A stretch of 11,441 bases of DNA, from positions 1 through 11,441 of the forward strand of contig JAKEHC010000050.1 of the NCBI GenBank assembly GCA_022615255.1, given 5' to 3'. Every line of letters starts with the position of its first letter. Position 1 is the stretch's first letter. Below are positions 8,034-11,441 of this stretch, in pieces. A program made the position numbers and the translations under genes. Under the pieces are notes generated by a model, which was not told where the DNA came from, did no database searches, and was given only the letters and a program-made list of their open reading frames with translations. Source of the DNA: Candidatus Dadabacteria bacterium (GTDB lineage Bacteria; Desulfobacterota_D; UBA1144; Nemesobacterales; CSP1-2).

Positions 8034-8153
8034 GAAAATCAAGGGGTTTCGTAGGGTCAAGGAAATTACAGTTGTCTGTATATTTTTCAGAAATTCCATT
8101 GTGTACACACTCACTCTATTAAGCCTAAACTCCATAAAGCGACCTCTATCATC

Positions 8154-8248
8154 TGTCAATCGCGAGCGAAGCAATCCCTTAATTGTAGTTAGATTGCTTG
8201 TCGTGGAATTTATCCTGAACGAAGTCGAAGGACTCTCTCGCAATGACA
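8154..8248. repeat. palindromic intergenic repeat element (REP/MITE-like)
   Basis: Within the 382-base gene-free gap between dcd and gyrB (7950-8331). The left end TGTCAATCGCGAGCGAAG (8154-8171) is answered by TCGCAATGACA (8238-8248), whose complement is TGTCATTGCGA, giving near-matching inverted ends. Inside are a second inverted pair, GCAATC (8171-8176) and GATTGC (8192-8197), and the word TCCTGAACGAAGTCGAAGGA (8213-8232). I recall 'GTCATTGCGAGCGAAGCAATC' and 'CTGAACGAAGTCGAAGGA' as parts of widespread intergenic repeats in many unrelated bacteria. No protein is encoded; the short frames through it are chance. Confidence 0.65.
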
Positions 8249-8261
8249 ACCCTTTTCTATC

Positions 8262-8279
8262 AGCCCTTGAGAGAGGGCT
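8262..8279. repeat. small hairpin downstream of dcd
   Basis: AGCCCT (8262-8267) and AGGGCT (8274-8279) are perfectly complementary around the loop TGAGAG. It lies 53 bases past the dcd stop in the direction of dcd transcription, so it could help end that transcript, but no U-run follows on the minus strand. It abuts the palindromic repeat and may belong to it. Confidence 0.45.
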
Positions 8280-8331
8280 AAGAAATCTTGCTTTGTTAGC
8301 GAAGAGTTATTATTTACGACCTTAATTTGAT

Positions 8332-8886
8332 TCAGACCTTTGGTGGTGTAATACCTATCTGTTTTTGATATTTACCCTTCTTATCAGCGTAAGACACCTC
8401 GCATTCCTCGTCAGCCTCAAAGAATAGAACCTGAGCTATTCCCTCATTGGCATAAATCTTGGCTGGAAGCGGTGTAGTATTTGAAATCTCCAATGTGACA
8501 AACCCCTCCCATTCAGGCTCAAAAGGGGTTACGTTTACAATTATTCCACACCTTGCATAAGTGGATTTGCCGACGCAAAGCGTAATCACGCTTCTAGGGA
8601 TCCTGAAATACTCAACCGTTTTTGCGAGTGCAAACGAGTTTGGTGGAATAATACAAGTATCAGATTTAATGGACACAAAAGACTTTTCATCAAAACCCTT
8701 GGGGTCAACGACAGTGTTATAAACATTCGTAAAAACCTTGAACTCATTGCTTACCCTGATGTCATACCCGTAAGCCGATAAGCCATAGGATATAACGCCT
8801 TTTGTCATCTGTTCCTCGATAAATGGCTCTATCATCTTATGGTTGAGAGCCATTTTTCTTATCCAGTGATCGGGCTTCACACCCAT
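8332..8886 (-). CDS. dcd: dCTP deaminase
   Basis: Cytosolic enzyme that deaminates dCTP to dUTP, which dUTPase then turns into dUMP, the precursor of dTTP. The 184 residues match the usual length. Signature blocks: SAYGYDIRV (37-45), GKSTYARCGI (106-115, S108 and R112), then PEWEGFVTLEISNTTPLP (124-141) holding the catalytic Glu at 133, IANEG-like YANEGIAQVLFFE (145-157), and the C-terminal GKYQKQIGITPPK nucleotide-closing tail. A ribosome site AAAGGAG sits nine bases before the ATG. The simple Dcd form is favoured over the bifunctional dCTP deaminase/dUTPase on overall resemblance; that distinction was not tested. No dut or other thymidylate gene lies beside it here, and a repeat-bearing gap separates it from gyrB, so it may be transcribed alone or after the methyltransferase gene. 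Confidence 0.95.
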   Translation of the reverse strand: MGVKPDHWIRKMALNHKMIEPFIEEQMTKGVISYGLSAYGYDIRVSNEFKVFTNVYNTVVDPKGFDEKSFVSIKSDTCIIPPNSFALAKTVEYFRIPRSVITLCVGKSTYARCGIIVNVTPFEPEWEGFVTLEISNTTPLPAKIYANEGIAQVLFFEADEECEVSYADKKGKYQKQIGITPPKV

Positions 8887-9011
8887 GTTTTTTCGCTCCT
8901 TTCGATATTATATTAGGAATTAGAGGGAGACTACCATACTTGTGGGTCTTACTCAATGAACTCATCTCAATCTGTACATAAAGAAGCCTGCTCTACAATA
9001 AACACACCTTA

Positions 9012-10085
9012 TCACTTATTTGCAATAAAATAACTATTTATAAAGTCATGTGGTAACTGTTTAACTTCGACTTTATTAAAGCCGGCTTCCTTCAGCATTT
9101 TTAAGGCTAACTCCTCACCCCATGCCGCGCCAAGTCCGGCGCCACCCTGCGCTAGTGAAACCGTCATACAATGCATGCAAGACATCGTATATATTAATGG
9201 CGCAATCTGATGGTCCAAGTTTTTATGGACATAACTGGATCCCGCTATGTCCTGCATTAAAAAGGTACCGTCTGGACGAAGAGCATTTGAAATTTCTCTG
9301 AGCACTTTATCCGGCTTTGCCTGATCATGAATAGCATCAAATACAGCTATTAGATTAAAACGTTCGGAGGCTCCGATATTCGACACATCCTTTACTTCGA
9401 ATTTAACATTAGTAAGGCCACTCTTTGTTGCCTCAGAGCGTGCTGTATTTATAGCCTCTTCCGAAATGTCATAACCAATAAATTTGCTGTTGGGAAACTC
9501 AGAAGCCATTTGATTTAAAGCCCTTCCACTGCCACAACCTACTTCAAGAACCTCTATACCCCTTCGTAATGATTCAGGAAGACCTGGAACCAATGGCAAG
9601 ATATGGTCAATCAAGGCAGAAACAACAGTCTGTGCACTTTCCTCAGCCATAACCTCATGAAAGCGATTATACGATGAGTATGGAACGCCTCCTCCCTTCT
9701 TGAAACATTCAACTATCTCATCCTCAACCTCTCCAAGAACAGAGAGCCACTGTGTAGTCACTGCAAGGTTATTTGGTGTGGCGGCTCGTGTTAATAATGC
9801 CGCATGTTCTCTAGGAAGTGAGTAAGTCTTATCTTCAGGGTTATAATATACTATTCTCCCCGTTACCATAGCGCCTAGCCACTCTTTAACGTACCTCTCA
9901 TTTAGCCCCGCTTTAGCGGCAATCTGCTCACTTGTAGATCGCGGCATCTCAGCCATGGTGTCAAAAAGCCCCGTTCTATGCCCTATGGAGATCATTAGGT
10001 TAAGAGCACCGGCATTATAAATTTCTATCATTTTTTTCATAAATACATTCATTTTGAACTGATCTAGTTCTTTTGTTTCTCGCAT
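9012..10085 (-). CDS. SAM-dependent methyltransferase with N-terminal winged helix (Rv2258c-like)
   Basis: A 357-residue class I methyltransferase. The first 100 or so residues form a winged-helix segment (LMISIGHRTGLFDTMAEMP, then EQIAAKAGLNERYVKEWLGAM), a dimerisation module in this family rather than a proven DNA binder. The Rossmann domain follows, with SAM motif I VLEVGCGSG at 179-187, the acidic residue after the next strand in FIGYDIS, and DAIHD further on. The C-terminal SCMHCMTVSLAQGG then GLGAAWGEE is a family signature I know from Mycobacterium Rv2258c relatives; the methyl acceptor is unknown. The start chosen is the ATG at 10085: the reading frame continues to a TTG at 10106, but that codon overlaps the strong ribosome site AAGGAGG (about 10103-10097), which is 11 bases ahead of the ATG. 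A broken VOC gene lies 37 bases upstream. Confidence 0.85.
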   Translation of the reverse strand: MRETKELDQFKMNVFMKKMIEIYNAGALNLMISIGHRTGLFDTMAEMPRSTSEQIAAKAGLNERYVKEWLGAMVTGRIVYYNPEDKTYSLPREHAALLTRAATPNNLAVTTQWLSVLGEVEDEIVECFKKGGGVPYSSYNRFHEVMAEESAQTVVSALIDHILPLVPGLPESLRRGIEVLEVGCGSGRALNQMASEFPNSKFIGYDISEEAINTARSEATKSGLTNVKFEVKDVSNIGASERFNLIAVFDAIHDQAKPDKVLREISNALRPDGTFLMQDIAGSSYVHKNLDHQIAPLIYTMSCMHCMTVSLAQGGAGLGAAWGEELALKMLKEAGFNKVEVKQLPHDFINSYFIANK

Positions 10086-10096
10086 TGTCGTAATTG

Positions 10097-10103
10097 CCTC
10101 CTT
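10097..10103 (-). promoter_or_regulatory. ribosome binding site that sets the methyltransferase start
   Basis: Minus-strand AAGGAGG followed by CAATTACGACA and ATG (10085). A start at the TTG of 10106 would place this site inside the first codons, so the ATG is preferred. Confidence 0.7.
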
Positions 10104-10122
10104 CAATTTTGTTTAACGTTTA

Positions 10123-10398
10123 CTATTCCGCATGGTGACACACAGCTTCTATATTATGACCGTCTGGATCCAACACAAAAGCGCCATAATAATTTGGGTG
10201 GTACATTTCCCTTATACCAGGAGCACCGTTATCTATGCCGCCTGCTTTGATAGCCGCCTCGTAAAACTCCTTCACATTTACCCTACTTTTACCTCGGAAT
10301 GCAACATGAACCTTTGGCTTTGTAATTCCTCCCTCGTGAACCCAGAAATCAGTATTGCATATATCACAATGGAGAATAGTAATTGTTTCGATTCCGTT
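10123..10398 (-). pseudogene. 5'-truncated glyoxalase/VOC-family protein remnant
   Basis: On the minus strand the frame ending at the TAG of 10125-10123 reads clear vicinal-oxygen-chelate family sequence for about 75 residues from 10350: DFWVHEGG, KPKVHVAFRGKSR, KEFYEAAIKAGG, DNGAPGIREMYHPNYYG, then AFVLDPDGHNIEAVCHH. This is the C-terminal half to two-thirds of a protein that is normally about 120-130 residues. The N-terminal strand with its first metal ligand is missing. Upstream codons (10398-10351) look random, two in-frame TGA codons lie at 10407-10405 and 10401-10399, and no ATG, GTG or TTG occurs at a useful place. The bases before DFW resemble a damaged GYGNTDFW, suggesting an indel. 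The activity of such proteins (dioxygenase, lyase or fosfomycin-type) cannot be told, and this copy is very probably dead. Confidence 0.8.
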
Positions 10399-10476
10399 TC
10401 AAAATCAAATCACTATCCGGTCAGTCTGTAGAAGTATCAGAGTGGATTTTCTATTGACAGCACTTCAATCGTTGCT

Positions 10477-10501
10477 CTAATTGCGGTCGACCGCAAGTTA
10501 G
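10477..10501. repeat. strong palindrome TTGCGGTCGACCGCAA just past the small gene pair
   Basis: A 16-base perfect palindrome (10481-10496) is extended by CTAA and TTAG with one bulged G at 10497. As RNA it makes a ten-pair stem with a TCGA loop, five bases after the stop of the 77-residue gene. No U-run follows, so it is either a non-classical terminator or transcript-end stabiliser, or a protein-binding site. Confidence 0.6.
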
Positions 10502-10505
10502 TTCA

Positions 10506-10739
10506 TTACGTTGTTAACGAAAAAGCTTTTTCTAAAGCTTCGGGCAAACTAATTGGAACGAAATATTCTGCTGGATATAGATAATCCTCACCTGATTCAT
10601 CAATCACTCGAATATATTGATGTTTAGCAGCGTGTGTATCAGGTAATATTCGATAGATTTTTCGTACCTCCAATGATGCAGGATAACCTTCGTTCCTGAT
10701 GCAAACGGCAAATTGTGTTGCTAAATTATGTTGCTTCAT
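10506..10739 (-). CDS. small conserved-looking protein of unknown function (77 aa)
   Basis: A 77-residue soluble protein without signal peptide or membrane segment. The middle reads NEGYPASLEVRKIYRILPD, followed by RVIDESGEDYLYPAEYFVPI and an alpha-helical end. From memory this resembles a widespread, uncharacterised small bacterial family in which the 'ASLE-RKIY--LPD' and 'DESGEDYLYP' blocks are kept; this was not checked by search. The pattern suggests a small beta-barrel (SH3-like) fold, which is inference. The ATG is two bases after the stop of the upstream 78-residue gene, with GGAAGG at that gene's end serving as ribosome site, so the two are translationally coupled and probably act together. 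A palindrome follows the stop. The function is unknown. Confidence 0.75.
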   Translation of the reverse strand: MKQHNLATQFAVCIRNEGYPASLEVRKIYRILPDTHAAKHQYIRVIDESGEDYLYPAEYFVPISLPEALEKAFSLTT

Positions 10740-10741
10740 AA

Positions 10742-10978
10742 TTAACCTTCCAAAATACGTTTGATTTTGATTTCCTTTTTACCAATACCATGAGCCTCGT
10801 ACCAATGTACCTCGGCTTTGCATATCCTACCATCTTTAAGGTGAATCGTCGCGATTCCTTTTAGCTTCCTCCAACGGCCCGCGCCATAAATCTTTCGCAA
10901 TCTTGCAATCTCATGAATCGAGCCGCTTATAGCAATTGTCTCAATCTCGGTGATTTCCCCGATTACTTCGAAGTTCAT
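10742..10978 (-). CDS. small conserved-looking protein of unknown function (78 aa)
   Basis: A 78-residue, basic, soluble protein. The N-terminal third is FEVIGEITEIETIAISGSI; the middle reads IARLRKIYGAGRWRKLKGIA, and the end holds AEVHWYEAHGIGKKEIKIKR. From memory, the RWRK-KG and HWYEAHGIG-KE-KIKR blocks recur in small hypothetical proteins of many bacteria; this was not checked by search. The many Arg/Lys residues would permit nucleic acid binding, but no known motif proves it. It is the first gene of a two-gene unit with the 77-residue gene, two bases apart. A predicted promoter lies about 55 bases upstream. The ATG has no strong ribosome site. A toxin-antitoxin or regulatory role is possible from the layout alone but unsupported by any recognised domain. 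Confidence 0.75.
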   Translation of the reverse strand: MNFEVIGEITEIETIAISGSIHEIARLRKIYGAGRWRKLKGIATIHLKDGRICKAEVHWYEAHGIGKKEIKIKRILEG

Positions 10979-11031
10979 CTATTGATAACTATTACTGGCA
11001 GCTTCGATTCTTAATGAAGACCTAAGCATTG

Positions 11032-11059
11032 ATTATACGGTTTTATATATACAAAGCAA
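11032..11059 (-). promoter_or_regulatory. predicted promoter of the small gene pair
   Basis: Minus strand TTGCTT (11059-11054), 16 bases, then a perfect TATAAT (11037-11032). Transcription would start near 11025, about 47 bases ahead of the 78-residue gene. Confidence 0.45.
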
Positions 11060-11235
11060 AAGCTGTTGTAAATCAAACCTTGAAATTTTAGTTCGACCAC
11101 TCAGAAGCATATTCTTCTCGACTCCTATTTTTAGATGAGCACAAACGGAATTACTGCAGTATGGAGAAATTAAAGTTTGTATAAACATTAAACATACTGT
11201 TATGTCTTCCATTAAGACTATCATATAAGTTCTTC

Positions 11236-11264
11236 TTGATATTAACCCCCCTCTTTTTTATAAT
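11236..11264 (+). promoter_or_regulatory. near-consensus sigma-70-type promoter for the DUF4126-like gene
   Basis: TTGATA (11236-11241), exactly 17 bases, then perfect TATAAT (11259-11264), matching 11 of 12 consensus bases. Transcription would start about 11271, giving a very short leader that includes the AGGA ribosome site at 11273-11276 and the ATG at 11285. Confidence 0.7.
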
Positions 11265-11284
11265 CTAATGGTAGGAAAAACAAT

Positions 11285-11441
11285 ATGGACGCTTTATTAA
11301 GTATTTGTCTCGGAATTGGTTTAAGCGCCGCATGTGGCTTTAGAATATTTCTGCCTCTTTTAATAATGAGTATAGCTTCTCTCACCGGATTTATAAACTT
11401 ATCACCAAGCTTCGAATGGATTGGAACATATCCGGCACTTG
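11285..11441 (+). CDS. DUF4126-like membrane protein, N-terminal part (runs off window)
   Basis: The frame is open from the ATG to the window edge for 52 residues. It begins MDALLSICLGIGLSAACGFR, continues IFLPLLIMSIASLTG and ends in a segment SPSFEWIGTYPAL. The small-residue-rich first helix with 'GLSAACGFR-F-PLL' and the 'F-W-GTYPAL' block match what I remember of the DUF4126 family, small integral membrane proteins of unknown function. At least one to two membrane helices are visible. An AGGA ribosome site is eight bases before the ATG, and a near-consensus promoter stands directly ahead, so it starts a new transcription unit. Confidence 0.8.
   Translation, partial: MDALLSICLGIGLSAACGFRIFLPLLIMSIASLTGFINLSPSFEWIGTYPAL

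Larger units (their letters stand above)
10979..11284. other. divergent intergenic region with outward-facing promoters
   Basis: 306 bases between the small gene pair (minus strand) and the DUF4126-like gene (plus strand). It holds one predicted promoter for each side. The middle part (about 11060-11230) is AT-rich. A 63-codon frame on the minus strand there (11033-11224) has no family resemblance and no convincing ribosome site. No repeat or RNA gene was recognised. Confidence 0.5.

Noticed and set aside
8100..8109. Ten-base palindrome TGTGTACACA upstream of gyrB
   Set aside because: Palindromes of this length are expected about ten times by chance in a window this size; no second copy nearby.
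8101..8325. 74-codon plus-strand frame in the dcd-gyrB gap, and an 87-codon minus-strand frame at 7986-8249
   Set aside because: Both run through the palindromic repeat and show no protein-like pattern or family resemblance.
8907..8912. TATAAT on the minus strand ahead of dcd
   Set aside because: No -35 box at the right spacing, and the start of transcription would fall inside the AAAGGAG ribosome site.
10132..10431. 99-codon plus-strand frame
   Set aside because: It is the reverse of the VOC-family remnant, which has clear family sequence on the minus strand; the plus-strand peptide looks random.
10454..10459. Plus-strand TTGACA box
   Set aside because: No acceptable -10 follows and no plus-strand gene lies downstream.
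11033..11224. 63-codon minus-strand frame
   Set aside because: Cys-rich, random-looking peptide with no ribosome site, and the predicted promoter of the small gene pair falls within its end.

Overview
The window looks like ordinary chromosome from a Gram-negative bacterium of moderately low GC (about 40% by eye). Three features point that way: a long GyrB carrying the insertion typical of many Gram-negatives, complex I subunits NuoG and NuoH, and a Dcd-type dCTP deaminase of the kind seen in proteobacteria and deep-branching relatives. No ribosomal RNA, tRNA, CRISPR array, transposase, integrase or phage gene was seen. The species cannot be fixed from this window. Intergenic repeats of kinds I recall from environmental and candidate-phylum genomes suggest a poorly cultured lineage, but that is only an impression.

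Layout. Positions 1-5354 are read on the plus strand: the last 29 codons of an unknown gene, a half-size EamA-type membrane protein, nuoG and nuoH, a repeat-bearing spacer, then a HAD-family hydrolase followed by a formyltransferase-family enzyme. Positions 5466-10978 are read on the minus strand. In transcription order these are a close-packed pair of small uncharacterised genes, a broken glyoxalase/VOC-family gene, a SAM-dependent methyltransferase with an N-terminal winged helix, dcd, a repeat-bearing spacer, and gyrB. At 11285 a DUF4126-like membrane protein starts on the plus strand behind a near-consensus promoter and runs off the end.

How the genes fit together. NuoG and NuoH are the electron-input and quinone-chamber subunits of NADH:quinone oxidoreductase. 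They stand apart from nuoEF and nuoI, so complex I genes are split in this genome. GyrB and Dcd are housekeeping proteins of DNA topology and dTTP supply. The HAD and formyltransferase genes may form a two-gene unit of unknown substrate. The small pair at 10506-10978 is one transcription unit with a predicted promoter of its own and a 16-bp perfect palindrome just behind it.

No clear new defence or mobile system was found. The points most worth a second look are the small gene pair with its palindrome, the VOC-family pseudogene, two structured intergenic repeats (about 3495-3655 and 8154-8279), and the short, detached NuoG.
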